Positions 22,481-36,386 are shown, numbered from the stretch's first letter. The stretch: DNA of 64,000 bases from Lagopus muta (GCF_023343835.1 NC_064447.1:12897501-12961500), one strand, 5' to 3'. A program made the numbers and translations. Notes: generated by a model not told the origin, from the letters alone.

Positions 22481-22890
22481 TACTGTGCTGCCTACAGGTG
22501 GCAAGGCATGCTGCTACTGACCTGCTTCCCAATGCTGCACAGCTCTGCTGCCCTGCTGCTGAGTGCAGCACAGACTGCATCAGTTGTGGGTGCTGGGCTC
22601 TCACAGAGAACAGAAGCCATGGAGTTTTTTAACAGGGGAGTGATATTCTGGTTTTGCAGCAGCTGAACTGGATCGTATTATGAAAGGAAAAAGCTGAGAA
22701 TGCCCCCAAGTTAATTGAAGTTCAGTGCAAACGAGCATTTTCCTAGTTAAGATATAATTCTTGTGCTAGTGTAGACCCTGTGTATGAGGTTTGTACTTTT
22801 TAGATTTAAAAAGAAAAACAACCAAAACCACAAAATGAAGAGTTGTAACGGTGCTTTGATTGTTGGTAATTAGACAATATTCTTTTTCAG

Positions 22891-23020
22891 AATGGCGAAG
22901 AAGAATATACAAATCAAGGAAATGAAAGAAGAGAAAAGAAAAAAGCTAAAGCGACGTGTGACCCAAAAGGGAGAGCTGGAGTCAGAGGCCGAACCCAAGA
23001 AAAAGAAACGAAGTCTCCAG
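22891..23020 (+). CDS. C7orf50: C7orf50 homologue, first coding exon
   Basis: Acceptor ATATTCTTTTTCAG|A lies one base before the ATG at 22892, and donor CTCCAG|GTAGGT closes the exon after exactly 43 codons (phase 0). The peptide begins MAKKNIQIKEMKEEKRKKLK and ends KKKKRSLQ. It resembles the start of human C7orf50 (MAKQKRKV..., then a lysine-rich run), a basic protein with a DUF2373 domain of poorly defined, probably nucleolar, function. The lysine/arginine clusters look like nuclear or nucleolar targeting sequence. Location, strand and position just downstream of ZFAND2A match human synteny. The DUF2373 exons were not found and presumably lie beyond the right edge. The short exon alone gives moderate homology, so synteny carries much of the call. 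Confidence 0.82.
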
Positions 23021-26000
23021 GTAGGTCGTACTGGTTTTCACTGTTCAATTCAGTGCAGTGTGGGTAGGTTGTTACCTGTGGTGTTCCCCATGTGATTCAG
23101 TTGCAGTTGTCCCTTGTATAGGGGACATGTATGGGGGATTCCACTTTTGCCTGGAGTGAAAGTGAAAAAGAGAAGGTAAATGGAGCAAACATCTTGGGCT
23201 GTGTCTGATGGTTTGGAATACTTGTAGCAGTCAGAGTCTCTCGTCTGAATGCTTTTGTGAAAGACAAAGGATGAGTGAGAGCGTGTGGGTGAGAGGGGAG
23301 CCCAATGGCTCTGATCAGCTGTCATATGGCAATGGAGGCGTAGCTGAAGCCTTCATGTGATTCTGAGTGGCTGGAAAAGCATAAAGGTTTTTTTCATGGA
23401 AATCCTGTTGGTATTTGTACAGAATGTCGAATGGCCAGAAGGTGTCAGCAGTCTCTTTGTGTAATGAAATATTTGATGAATTGATTTTATGATAATGAGG
23501 TTAACAATATTGAGATGTTAAGTAGAAACTAAAGGGTGTTCATTTTTTTTTCTAATGGAAACGGTGCATAAACAAGGTGACTTAATTCAGTTCTTCCAAG
23601 TGCTTAATGTGGAACGTGGATCAAAGGAAGGAACGTGGTTTGATGATATTGCAAAGTGGAGAACAAAAGGTGAAGTTCTGTTACTTAGGATAAGCCATGG
23701 TCTCATAGGACACGGTTACCTGACATAAATGTGAGAGCTGTGTGTTGCTGTCATTACCATGAGATGTGTGATTCAATAGAGATCACAACTAGAATATACC
23801 ACTACCTATTTTATTGCTGTGCTCTACCTGAGCATACTGGCAGTGCTACTTCTTTCTGAGAGCTTTTGCTTGTGTGCAAGTACTGCATGTGTCTGCAGTT
23901 GTTGTGAACCACGAGAAAAGCCAACCTATGGGCAGCAGCAGCTGTTTGGAGGTCTGTAAATACCTGTGGTTTTGAACACAGCAGGAATGTGCTGAAGTAA
24001 GGAAAGAGTGCACAGTGCACTTTGGTCTATTCCAAAGTAAAATGGCAAGTCACTTATGTGTAGCTTCATAAAAGGAAATGTTTCTCCTTCCCTTTGTAAG
24101 ATGTGCATTACAGACTTCAGATTCATTATAATGTAATTCAGTTTGTGTAGAAATGATTTTCCAGGGTAAGAAATGTGAAATGGAAAGTCAAAATTAAGGT
24201 GATGTTGTCTGATCTTTCTTTTTGGACCATCTGATGTCACCTGGTCAGCTTGTAGGAGGCCTGGATCAGCTCTTGTTGTCCTTGCAGGCTGTAGGACAGT
24301 GAAAGAGAGAGCAAATATGAAATGGAAAGCAGGCTTCTTAGTGCTGCTAGGGAGCATGGCTAGGCACAGCGTTCTTAGGACTATAAATGTTGGTGTCAGA
24401 GGGTGGCTTAAACATGTATCTGGTGTTAGTTTTAGGGAATGCCATATAAGGTCTACGAGAAGCTATTTTTTGGCATCAGCTTTATAAACTATAACTGTTG
24501 ATAGTAGGAAAGTGTAAGTCAGTAGACCACATTTTTTATTTGAAATGGCTGGCAAGGATGAAAAACATCAGGCAAATCTTAAGCAATTTTACTGCAGAAA
24601 TGGTCAATGAGTGTCAGCTGTATCCCACTTTGACTGTTGCTCATGTGCACTCCCAAATTAGTGTGAAATAGCAGTTAAGTCACAGTGGTGTGCTTTAAAA
24701 TGCTTTGGCAATCAGGTCTTGTCAGTGTGCAAGATGCAGCTGAAAACAAGTCAAATTTGCTGTGCATATATAGGAAGGTGAGAAGGAGCACTCGAGAGAA
24801 GCAAGCTGCAGAGTGATGGCTCTGGTAGCTGGATGGAACAAAGACAACTGCTGGGAATGCTCTGCTACTTTAAAGTAAGCTTAACCTCTGATAGACCTGC
24901 TGGAATTGCTGAAGTATGACAGCTGGATTCTGATTCTGTGCTGCATTCTGTGCTGCGGTGGACTTCTAATGCAGGAACTGAAGTGAAGAGAACTTTTTTT
25001 TGGTGTTCTTAAGGCAAGAATTGGTAGGTCCCAGTTCCTTCCAAGGAGTCTCATGTGATGGAAGTAGGTCAGAAGATAGCAGCATGGCACGCTGCTTGTG
25101 GAGGGGGAGTTTCCACTGGGTCATTCAGTCACTTTTCTTTCCCATGATTTACTTTTTGTCCTATTCTGTTACAGCACTTTCAGTCTGCAAAGCGGAAAAT
25201 GTAAATCTCTAAATGATTTTGTGACAGAGCTGCAGGCAGGCGCGTTGGAATCTGTCTTAAGTGACCGAATTTATTACACATTGATTATTCCTTCATGGAA
25301 TTTATCTCAGAAATTTTCAGCAGCCTGAGATGAAAGCATTTTTCCTTGGAACAGCTTGACCTTTTGGAGCAATCTTGATGCCTTATTGATTTTCATCTTC
25401 TCAGTTTCTTTTCTTTACGTTGAATAGCAGTGAGTGATTCAGGTACAACAGAAGTGTTTCCGTGAATGATCTCAGAACCACGTGGCTCTGCGTGCCAAAT
25501 CCGAGTGGGGCTCAGCAATGCAAGTTTTTAGATTGAATTTCCTTTGTGTTATTTATGTATCTTTACTGATTTTCATAACATTGCTGTTCTATTGAGCTAC
25601 TTGGCAATAAAACCCACGTGTCTTCAACATTGATTTTTAAAACGCCTGGGCATTAGTGTCTGTGTTCTTAATGATTTTGTAGCTTACCAACACAGCCTTA
25701 CATTAAACCGTACTGTAATTGGAGATTATTCTTTATATTGTCAGATAATATAGGCATAAAGAAAAGAAATTTGAAGTATGCCTCCTAGACTGGTGGTCTG
25801 GAGCTGAATGCTGGCTTCTTAAAGAAGAACTTTCTGATGGGCCTTGTCTGTGACAAATTTTGTCTCGGCTCCATGGCAAGAATATTCATGATTTTTATCT
25901 GTCGTGTTGGAGTAACAGAAGCATTGGAAGTGCTTGTTTGCAGTCACTCGTGCCTTGCTTCTGTTCATGGATTTCTTCACCCTTCAGATTTCAGCTGCCT

Positions 26001-29000
26001 CGGTGCTATGGAAGCGTACTGGAAAGCAGAACTGACGTTAGGAGCCTTGTAGGCAAGGAACGTGGTGCAGTGGTGGCTTTGGTTGTGAAGGCTGTTGGCG
26101 CTGTGCTGAGAACGACCTCGCCGTACCAAAGGATCTTTTGACCTTGGGACATAAGGGCTGCTGTTCCTCCAGGGCTGTTCTCAGAGCTGCAGGCTTCCTG
26201 CAGAACAGTAAGAAATTCTTCCAGAGTTGAACATCTATTAAGCAAGAGACTCAAAATTGATAATCCATAGAAAACAACGTTAATTTCCTCTTCCTTCCCT
26301 ATTTAGTCTAGCAAATGTTGTAACTTCAAGGAAAATTGAGTAAGAGCCAGTCAGGTCATTATAAATCAAATCCTGTTGTTTGTGGTTGAAGGGTATTTTG
26401 TGTAATGCTCATGCAGCATTGTCTGTTCCTTGTCATCTTCAGCAGTGCTGGTGGTTGGAGGAGGAGGAGTCAACGTTTCCCCCAGATAAAGGCAAAATCA
26501 GTGGGAAAGGAATTTAATTTTTGAGATTCCATACAGGCAGTACAAACAATGGCAAATAAACAAGTAGCTCAGAGCGTTTCTTTAATCAGAGGGCTGCTGT
26601 GCAGGTGCCCAAACAGTAAGCTCTGTTTGCTAAATGGAAAATGGCAAACTTAGTAGGGAAAGTGTTTTTCTCTTCAGCCTTTTGGGGATTGTGATAAAGA
26701 CCAACAAGGAGGTACTAAACTCATCCTGCAGCAAAGCCAACCACGAAAAGTGATTCTCTAAAATCATTGTTTTGTGTGCAGGAGAGGAAAACCCCCCACA
26801 GACCACAGTGTTTCAGCTGTGGAGGTGAACAATTCTGGTGTGAGCTTGGTGGAATGCTTAGGAGTGCTACTTTGATACGATCTCTAGTGCTGCTTGTAAT
26901 CAGGTAACTGGGGGAGTAATATGAATGGTTAATGAATGCAAACCAGACGTTTGTGGTGTAAGATCCATCAAGCAGATAATGTAAAGCTCTCATCAGAAAG
27001 TGTATTTCTTTCTTTGGCAGCCCACTGATTCATACTAAAGCCTGTTGCTGGAATAAAGAGCTGTGGATGGCTTGCAGACAGTCTATGAGTCCTGTCTTGT
27101 TACTTTGATTGATTTATTGGTTCATTTTGGATGATGTGAAGCCTTTTGCGTAACCACCAAAATAAGCTGCATTTTCCACCCTGAGCTGCGTTGTGAAGTT
27201 GCACCTCAGTGCAGGTCCTCCTGCATTTGTACAGTTTTGCTTTACTAACTTAATCCTGCGTGCTGTGCTTAATGTTATCCATGTGGTCATTTTAAAGAGA
27301 TATTTAGAGAACTGGTCTTCCACATTGGGGGAAAAAATAAAAGGAAAATAGATTACTGAATATATATTTTTAGCTAAAGTGAGGATCTTGTAGTGTTTTC
27401 TGACAACACAGCTTGCATTTCTAATGTGCAAATAGAGCTGTGTGTGTTATGAAGAGAAGATGACACAATCTTTCATCCCTGCCTCGACGCAGGGGTGCAC
27501 CAGCAGTTGTTTTGTTGGGAGGGATAACTCTGGTGAATTAATCTCTCTTTCTGGTGATAAGGAGGGGAAGATAGCTCCTTCTCAAGGCAAACCTAAATGT
27601 CAGTGGGGATGTTAATGAACTTTCGTTAGCCTGCTGGTCTTGGCCAGCCTGCAATGGAGACGTTGGGCCCATTCTCTCTCCTTCCTGCTGGTTGCTGTTA
27701 CTGATGTCAGTCATTCTCTGCCTTGCTCCAAGGTCTCCCTGCTGGCCCTGAACTTCTGACTGCTGCTCCACAGGACAGCCCTGTGATGGCTGAAAGCAAT
27801 TACCAAACCGGGACCCCATTTGTGACTTGCTGTGTGGGATCCTACGTGTTTTGTCTGCTTTCTTAATATCTATGCGATATTATTCAAATTAGGGGAAAGG
27901 GAATAAAAAAACAAACTCAGAGGGCAGCTGCTTATGGGACAGAGCTCTTTGCTTCCTGCTAACACTTCTTTCTTAGAATATTGGTAGAGTTGGTACAAAT
28001 CATTTGATTGAATTAACCACGTGTTTATTTATCTTCTAAAAGAAGTGAATTTTTTTGTCACACCACATCGTGTTTGTAGGGAACGCGAGGCCTTCTGTAA
28101 ACAAACATGTCTAAGAAGGTACAAAATAATGTCTGACATACGGATATGCATAGATTAGGCAGAATAATTTCACATTCCTTTGAAAATTATTTTTGTAATG
28201 GTACGAGTCGATTTCCCAGGAAAGAGTGTTCACAGCTGGGAAAACAGTTGCTGCTTTGAAGATGGTTTTCCCAGGCGAAAGGCTCACGTCCCCAACTGTG
28301 TTTGGGATAAACAACGCGTGGTGCATTTCTTACTTTGGTTTAAAGGAATTGGGCATTTTTCAGCACTTATTAACCAGCAAAAGTGCTGTGCTCACTCTGG
28401 GTATTTGCATTAATCTGTATACGTCCAAATGTAGTTCTTTACTTTTCCTCGTGCCCAGGGATTGAGGTGATGAGAGTTCAGGGGTGGAAACACAACCGTT
28501 CCTGGTTTGCCATCAAGAGGGGAAATTCTTTCTCTTCTTGGAGCACAACTGACGTTTCCTTTCCGCTCTCGCTCTTTACTCAGTGGTGAGAACTTTCCTT
28601 GACTGTTCTTGCTAGGCTTCCAATATAAATCCTTGCTTTCATGACTTAGCTGCACATATTTTCAGGAAACTGGAGCTCAGGGCAGGGTTCCCACTGATGG
28701 CTGAAGCTTCTGTGGATGCTGAGAATCGCTGAGGTCAGGAGCAGGGGCAGGTGATAGTGAGTGCATGCCACCCAGCTCCACTCAATGGAGAACGCTGCTG
28801 TTGTGCCTTTGTCAACTGTGGTTGACTCATTCTCTGTTTCTGGTTCTAGCTCATCATAGAGGCAAGATGACTGGAAACTGCTAGAAAAGGCCTGAATTAC
28901 CTAATATCAAAAAATAGGCCCCAATCTTCAGAAATAAAATGCATCTGATTATATGTGTGAATTCTCAAAACATTCTACTTGGCAAGAAGTTACGCTGTAA

Positions 29001-31974
29001 GCTTGAGAGGATGAATGTTTGCTACGTATTGCTCTTGGTAGGGCTGGGGGCATGGAGTGTGTGCACTGTGACAGGACTGCAGACTGAATCCTTAGATCTG
29101 CTCCTTCCTCTTGATTGCTGCTGGGTACAGTTTTATAAATGTTAATTTATCTAAAAAAGAAAAAAAGGCGCAGACTTGAATGTTTAAAGTCAGGTCAGTG
29201 TTAAAATCAGCAGCTTTCCCAGTCCTTGACAGAATGCTGCTGCTTTTGAAAACCAAATGGGCATAACGAGGATTTTTATGAAATACTAATTATTTGATGG
29301 AATCTATTATACAACACAAAGCCTTTCTGAGTAGATAGGGGCAGCGATGGCTGCTTCTGCAGTATGGATGAGGAACTGGCATTATTTCACCTGGGTTTTC
29401 CTTCTCCAGAATCCCCTTTGCATTTAAGAGGCAAAATTGAGAGCCATGCGAAAGAGCAGTGTATGTTTGTATATGTTAATTGATAAATCACAGTATAGAT
29501 AACATGGCTCTTGTGTAGGAGATCAAAGCCATGTAGATTAATAAATTCTTATAAAATGCCTGTGTTACATCCAACAAGTAATTAGAACAGAAAATTAATC
29601 TTTGGACTTGTAGAAGCTGCCTGAAGTGTTGCGTGTACAAGCATGAAGGTATTTGACAGGAGAGCCTCTTACCTAAAGAACCAGACCCTGCCTTTGAATG
29701 CATTTCCCTACTTCTAATTGAATCCCACTAGAGTTCTGTAGGACATGAAGCAGATGATCATCATACGATGTTTTATTGAATTTTCAGCATTATCTTAATA
29801 ATTTGCATCTGTGAGGCAGGCTTTGCAAACAGCAAATGTACACAGGGGAAGATGGAGAGCTCTGCCCCTACACCCTTTGTGTTTGAAGCACCTCAGAGCC
29901 ATTCAGACAACGTGCTGAAGAATTAGAGCTGCATCACCTGAAATGGAGCATGGAGTTTATATGACAGCATGCAAGGAAGATGCATGTTTTTAATAACTGT
30001 CGTTCTATTCTACCTATTCTACCTTTACATTCCAACATAGCTAATAATAAATTTAAACAATTTGTGTTTTATATTCTGACAGCTTTATTTTAATAACCAC
30101 GTGTTCTTATATCACAGTTAGGGTTAGTGAACTATCTTCATTTAAAATGTATTTCCCTCTTTACAAAGAGTGGTCTGGATTAAGTCATGCTCTAGTTTGG
30201 GTTTACAATAGCAATGGCCAGCTGTCCCAAACCTGTTGGTCATACAGGAGCACCTTCTGGCTGAGAGCTGAAAGGCTTTACCCTGTAGCAGGGGATGTTG
30301 AGTGGAGCAGAAGTCTCAGGGACCAGGGGCAGGATTGCCAAGGATGCTCCCGCAGTCCCTGTTGTGGGCTGAGCACATGCTTAGCTCCTGTGCCATCTGC
30401 TGTCAGTGTCAGCAGCTCCCAGCCTGCAGCTCTGCGCTTGTGATCACCTCTGCAGTGCCACATCACCACCTCTCCTGCACCACCATAAGGAAATAGCTCA
30501 TTGCTTGTCTTGCTGTTCTAAGAGTGTTCAGCTTTTATTGATATCAGAAGTAATTCTTCTGAACTCCTGTCTTTGAAAACCAAGAAAGCTTCTAAATTAA
30601 GTTCTTGCAGGTATCGCTCTTTGCATCTCCTTTCTGTCTTGGCCAGCCCACAGGTTGATGTTTGGAGCATGGGATAACACTGAGAGAGATCTTTCTTGGG
30701 TTTCTCCCCATTTGCACTTGTAACTGAGTAGTGGCACACAAGAGTTAAACAGTTGCTGCAGTCAGGTAAGGCTATTTCTCTTCAGTTCTGAGTGGAAGAG
30801 AATGAATAGAAGAAAATCTCATTTGCCATTATATTTCTGTTTCTATTGAGAGAATATCCAGTAACGGAAATGTTGCTGTGGTTGAGGCAGAAGGCATCCA
30901 TCTCTGCTGCTATTAGACAACCAGTGAACTCCTGTCAGAATAGCCTTCATGCCATTGCTAGGGCTAATTTAACAGTACCCCAACATTTTTCCTGTTTCTC
31001 TATTATGTCTTTGTTACAGAGTGTTGCTGAAGTCCTTCCAGAAAACATGTTGTACAGTTTGAGAGGATTTTAAGCCTTTGGAATGATTTTGCTTGCAGGT
31101 CAAGCATGGAGATTTCTAAACAGAGTCATTGCTTTTGAATAGCTTATCCTGCTGCATTACATCCTTACTTAGGGTATGTGCATTTAAAAATGTAGGGATG
31201 GTTTTTTTTATAGTGAATAACTCAGTAGTTTGTGAAGTTAGAACTTACAAATTTCTGTGTATGTTTGTGGGAGACAGTGCTTGAGGGATTTGGAAAAGCA
31301 GGTTGAAAACTTGGCTTGATTTTATCACTGGAGTTAAGTGACTTTGAATCCTTCCTAAACACACAGGCTACTTGATGAGGCTGAGACAAGCATCTCTGGA
31401 TCTGTTGCAGTGGAATGAGCTGTGTGATGTAAATAACCAAGGCAGCACGCGAGATGCTGAGTGAAAGGCAGCGAGCTGATCCTGCAGGGCCTGAGGTCCT
31501 GAGAAGGCACTGCTTTCTTGTTGTCAGCTTGGGTGGCTGGCTCAATCTGCAGCTGTTCCTTCTTGGCTCCTGGCTGTGTCACACTGCTGTGTGGTGGAAT
31601 GGAAGCTAAAAGGCAAGGGCTAAAACTTCCACTTATCATATGTCAATGGAGAATAAATAGTTTGGAAAATACCATTTTTTCCAATGGTAGGGAAGACATC
31701 AAAATTATAAACGTGATTGGGGAGTGCTCAGATTTTCAAATCCGGTGTGTGTCTGTAAGATGCAGCTCATGGCACGGGTCACTGCCTATCACTGTGAACC
31801 TCTCTGACAGCAGAGTTTGAGAGTACAGGCAAGGTCGTCTGTGCACACATCTTAAAAATGGCTTGTTCCCTATCATATGTTACTGCAGATGAAACATTAA
31901 GAGAAAAAAAAAAAAGATAAAATGCATTTCTGAGGTGGAAATGTTTATTGGAGACATGCTTAATAAACAGAATG

Positions 31975-31991
31975 TAATAATAATAATAATA
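31975..31991. repeat. (TAA)n microsatellite
   Basis: A run of contiguous TAA units. Confidence 0.9.
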
Positions 31992-34227
31992 GCTTAATCT
32001 AAACAGTCTGAACGAGAAATGTCTGTGTCTGGCTGTGTAGTGACGGGCTGCTGTAAGAGTAATTGGTAACATGAGAGTAAACTTGTTGCAAAGAGATAAT
32101 TTGATTGATTGAATTCAGCCATGAATTTAGCTCTGTGCTCTTCTGTGTTGGAAGTCCCAGACATCTGTGCAGTGTTCTGAATGAGCGGGGAGAGGCTTTT
32201 GAATCGGAAGGGAAGGGCAGAGTCCCCTCAATTCAAATCACACCCCTGTTTTCAAGCAAAATGAAATAAATTCATTGATCTGTTTTCATGAATAACTATT
32301 AACATTCAAACCTGCCTTCTGTGTGTGCATCTGTTTCTCCTTTTTGTGTAGAAACAAGTTCAGATGGAATTAAATCATGCTCAAGGTTGAATTCTGTGTA
32401 CTTTCACCTCCTGTAAACCACATTTTGACACAGAAAGCAACAGTCCTAACCGCTCAGAGTTATCCAGGTAACCTCCTCCCTTTTGCAGTCTTAATGAACA
32501 GCTGATGAACTACAGCAATAGGGCAATGTCAGAAGAGGTGGTATTTTTTCCAGTTGATAGAAGCAATATTGAAGACAATTGTGTTTCAAGATTTCTGCTT
32601 TTTGCTTTCTCAATTTGTTCTGTAGCAGCTGTTCCCTTTTGGAATGGATGGGTGAAGCGTTTTTGGATGCGAGCCTTTGGTTTTTGTGTGGACCAGAAGG
32701 GGAAAGGAAGGGGCTGTTATTCTCTGCATCTCGTCTGTCCCATGCAGGATCTGGGGTTGTTTGACCCACTGACTCAAATTCCTCACCACATTCACATCAT
32801 CAATGCTTTTCACAAATTAAACAGACTTCATCTCAAGACTGACCGTCTCTGCTTTTCATGCCTGCACAATCACCGTGTAGTAAATGTCAAACTGCTGAAA
32901 GGATGCAGTGAAAGCAACTTTGTGTGATTGAATTACACATTAGAGGAAAAAAACACCACGAGCTTCTGTGAAGAGGTGTCATTTTTTCACCTGGGACAAC
33001 ACTTGTCATTTATTTACAATAGCATGTTTAAATTTAGTCATTTCAGGTACCGCTCGTAAACCTGAACCGAAATACCAGCAGCAGGAAGCTCCTCTGGTAG
33101 CTCAGGTGTGCGATGTGCTTTTAGCCATATAATGGGATGTTGGATGGAGGAATTCTGTTCTGGAAACTGTGCTGCTGCAACCTAAGAGAAGTTGGTTTAT
33201 TCGTGGAAAGTGCTGGGATTACCCAAAGCTGGTATGCTGTGCTGGGGCTCGATGGAAATGCATTGCTGGAAGTGTGATCTGTTCCTTTGTTTGTGCTGTT
33301 TGAAAGAGCTGTCTGTCACAGGGGTGTCTGTCTGGGACTGGGATGATTGTTGCTAATTCCAAAGGTGAAATTAATGAGGGAAAATGGACATATGTATCAT
33401 TTGGAGCAGCATGAGATGTGCTGCTCTGTGTTGTCAAGAAGCTTCCGTACAGAGAAGGCATGGCAGTGCTTGTATCTTTCAAAGAGAAAATATAATTAGT
33501 GCTCTACCAGAAAGATGGGAGTAAATGGGAATTTCTCCTTAGCTGATGATTAACATTCCCTTGGAAGTGGTCAGCTGTTGGGCAAACTCCTCTGTGCTGT
33601 TCCTATTTCGCTGTTTCAGGAACATCCAGCTAGTTCCAATGCAGCATCATCTTGGGGCCTCTCTGCTCACAGGTCAAACCTTTTGTGGCTGCAGCTTCAC
33701 TATCAAAATGACTATTTTGTGAGAAATATGAGTGCAATCGCCATTCCCTTTGTTGCTTAATACTCTACTCATGGTTTTAAGTGTCTGCTTTTTAAAACTC
33801 CTTTAATGTGCTAATTGGCTCATTTGTGATGTTTGAAAGTGGGGCAGATCGGCACATTCTCTGGAGTTCTGGTGCTCGACTTGGTGAGCACAGAGGTGGA
33901 ATTAGTTTGTGTATTTCACAGCTGCAGTGTGTGACGGTTTAATGACCTTGTGCACAAATCTCTAGGAACTTTATGGCTTCCTCTGGGGAAGTTCAGCAGT
34001 AACCTACACTAAGCGTCATCCAGATTTAAAAGCCAGTTATTTTCTAAAAGAAATTAGAAGCTGTTGTTTTCTAGCTGACGTTTGTTTTCTTAGCATCGTT
34101 TGTCTTCAAATGAACAGAACAACCAACGTGCATTGTAAGGTTCCCAAGACCTGTGCTTTCTGGGGGTGGGGTGGGCAGGGCACCAAGTGCAGATCTGATA
34201 TGTTCACCTTTGCAGAAGTTCTTCTTT

Positions 34228-34259
34228 AAAAAGAAAAAAAAGAGAGAAAAAAAAAAAAG
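34228..34259. repeat. A-rich purine tract
   Basis: AAAAAGAAAAAAAAGAGAGA followed by a run of A; low complexity. Confidence 0.85.
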
Positions 34260-35176
34260 AGGCTTTTTCATTTTTGTAAGCAATTCTTGCAGTCTTTTGC
34301 AGGATGTGACTGCTTTAAAGCCACAGGATGTTGTTCTACCATCTGAATGGGTCTGCTAAGTGGAGACAGATCTTACATGACTTCTGTTTGAGTCTGAAGG
34401 GAGATATGGATGCACATATATGTGCTTGCTTTTTTGACAAAAGGCCCATTTATATCCATCCTGAGAAATGCTGTCCTGGGGAATCCTCAGAAGAGCACAG
34501 CATTACATTTCACTGCAGTTGAGTTCTTTGAGATGAACCATACAGTGACAGATGATTACAGCTTTGATCAAGCGCTGATGTAAACAGCAGATCAGATTTA
34601 TGAGACGAAAGCTCATCACCATTCTAGATTGTATTAAGATCAGAAAAAGTTAATTGTGGAAGACATGCTGGAATACAATGATGATAATACTATATAGTTC
34701 TCAAAAGCAAAGCCATTTAACTTAACACATTTGGGTAAAGATCAAACTGTTTTCTGCATCTCCACATCAATGTGTTGTAATGATTTTTCCCCACTCTTAC
34801 TGCAGTTTGGTTGTTTAAGTGGAAGTGCCTTCTATACACCAGCAAAACAACATCTCTGATAATCAAGTTACATCTGGAGTCTTCCTAGCTTGATAAAATT
34901 TTCTTCTATATTATCATTCATGCATGTATTATATAAAATAAAGCTCCTCCAGTGCTCAGCTTTTAATAATCCTGCTCTTAATTAAATATAAATCTGACTA
35001 TAGCATATTCCTCTACGTTAAAGTTGTCATAAAAACATTCTGAACATAAACCTTCCACGCTCAGTAGAGCAGTGCAATATATACACAGGCGGGCACGCTT
35101 CTTGCTGTTAGTAGTAAGCATTTTGTTCACTATTTGCACAGCTTCACAGTCAGACGTTCTGCACAACAGCCCTAAA

Positions 35177-36250
35177 TCAGACCTCGGATTGCTCATTACT
35201 GTCGGGGATGACAGACGTCAGGGCAGCCTGGCAGAACCGATGTAACGTGGACATCTTGGTTTTCTGCTCAATGTACAGCCGCAGTTTGTCTCTGAAGGTT
35301 TCCCCTAGGAAACTGTAAATTAAAGGGTTCAAACAGCTGTTGGAGAAAGCTGCCAGGTTCACAATGTGTCCTGTGAGAGGGTAGTCGTGTCTGAAGGACG
35401 GGCTGCTGGACGAGGCGGGCTCACTTTTCTTTTGCAGGAGCTGGACGCTAATGAAGACGTTTTCAGGGAGCCAGCAGATAAAGAAAACCAGGACCACAAC
35501 GAATATCATTCGAAGAGCCTTCTGTCGGCGGAGGCGAAGGCTCCTGTGCTTGTGTGCTTTTATAAGGACTCGAACGATTAACGAGTAACAAAGGCCGATG
35601 ATCACAAAGGGGATGATAAACCCCAGGGTTATTTCTAGCCACTGGATTTCTTTTACGTCTGCGAAACAAAAGTAGACCTCTCCGGTGTGTTGTAAGTGCA
35701 CAGCCGTGAATGGCACCAGTGCTGCAGAAATGGATGCCATCCATATGAGACCACAGCTCAACCTGGCGTGTTGCATAGTGCGAAATAGGTTGGACCTCAT
35801 TACTTTTGCCAGTGCTATGTATCTGTCAAAACTCATCCACGTCAGAAAGAAAATGCTGCTGTACATGTTGATCTGAAGGAACAGAGACATAAAGGTGCAT
35901 ATGATAGTGATATCGTAATACTTTTCGTCAAGATTAAAAACCTCAATGAGAGAATCAGCAACTAAAATGAGGTCGGCCACCGCGAGGTTGATGAAGTAAA
36001 GGTCTGGGATAGTCATCTTCTCACGAAAGCTTATGTTCACCACCAGAATCAGAATGTTTCCTACAAAACCGATGGGAAAAAGGAATATTGTGTAAAGACA
36101 CGATAAGAAAAGCCCAATAATGTACTGTTGGTGTTCTGATTTATCTGCTAATCTAGAAGACAGGCTCTCGTTACACAGATGCGATCCGTTGAGGTTGAAA
36201 GTTGTGCTGTTACATATGACAGGTGGGACTGAGGCAGAGTAGGTTTCCAT
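35177..36250 (-). CDS. GPER1: G protein-coupled estrogen receptor 1 (GPER1/GPR30)
   Basis: An intronless 357-residue class A receptor for rapid membrane estrogen signalling (Gs/cAMP and EGFR transactivation in mammals). The block from [20 protein letters not shown] through TM3 and the TM6-TM7 segment are almost identical to human GPER1. Visible motifs: N-glycosylation sites at N14, N21 and N27; LAVAD in TM2; TM3 Cys118 paired with ECL2 Cys195; DRY at 142-144; CWLP at 259-262; NPLIY at 308-312. A frame-compatible upstream Met at 36286 exists, but a splice acceptor (TCTTTTGTGCAG|G) lies between it and ATG 36250, so [10 protein letters not shown], with a strong Kozak context (AACCATGG), is the start. 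The protein ends ...SNEQSEV, several residues short of the mammalian C terminus. It lies antisense within the inferred C7orf50 intron, as in human. Confidence 0.97.
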   Translation of the reverse strand: METYSASVPPVICNSTTFNLNGSHLCNESLSSRLADKSEHQQYIIGLFLSCLYTIFLFPIGFVGNILILVVNISFREKMTIPDLYFINLAVADLILVADSLIEVFNLDEKYYDITIICTFMSLFLQINMYSSIFFLTWMSFDRYIALAKVMRSNLFRTMQHARLSCGLIWMASISAALVPFTAVHLQHTGEVYFCFADVKEIQWLEITLGFIIPFVIIGLCYSLIVRVLIKAHKHRSLRLRRQKALRMIFVVVLVFFICWLPENVFISVQLLQKKSEPASSSSPSFRHDYPLTGHIVNLAAFSNSCLNPLIYSFLGETFRDKLRLYIEQKTKMSTLHRFCQAALTSVIPDSNEQSEV

Positions 36251-36260
36251 GGTTAAAATA

Positions 36261-36285
36261 CCTGCACAAAAGATAACAGCACTCA
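36261..36285 (-). other. GPER1: Splice acceptor preceding the GPER1 start codon
   Basis: Read on the minus strand, CTGTTATCTTTTGTGCAG|G places the first exonic base at 36261, eleven bases before the ATG. It shows that GPER1 has separate 5' noncoding exon(s) and that the upstream in-frame Met lies in intron. Confidence 0.7.
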
Positions 36286-36371
36286 CAGTTTGGTAGTAAT
36301 GCCAAAAGGATGAGGATTTGGGGTGTTTTCAAAGCAGTGAATCGGAAGCATTTTGTTTGGAATGGAAGAAA

Positions 36372-36386
36372 GCCCGCACTTATAAA
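36372..36386 (-). promoter_or_regulatory. GPER1: Possible TATA-like element upstream of GPER1
   Basis: On the minus strand, CCTATTTATAAGTGC lies about 120 bp upstream of the ATG. It could serve an unspliced GPER1 transcript, but the acceptor nearer the ATG argues that the main promoter is farther away. Weak. Confidence 0.2.

Larger units (their letters stand above)
23021..35100 (+). other. C7orf50: Inferred C7orf50 intron, 5' part (no gene recognised)
   Basis: About 12 kb with moderate AT content and no recognisable protein, RNA gene or intact transposon. Only simple repeats stand out: (TAA)n at 31975-31991 and an A-rich tract at 34228-34259. A perfect octamer next to a TAAT core (TATTTGCATTAAT) occurs near 28404. 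Intronic status is inferred from the start of C7orf50 at 22.9 kb and from human gene structure. Confidence 0.55.

Noticed and set aside
19590-33660. CAGGAACATCCAGCT followed by CTTGGGGCCT at both ~19590 and ~33620
   Set aside because: Short shared words with different spacing and no wider similarity; insufficient for a repeat family. The first could join in phase as a ZFAND2A exon but the peptide is not family-like.
36251-36286. Upstream Met (MSAVIFCAG) for GPER1
   Set aside because: A splice acceptor lies between it and the conserved Met at 36250, so this part is intronic.
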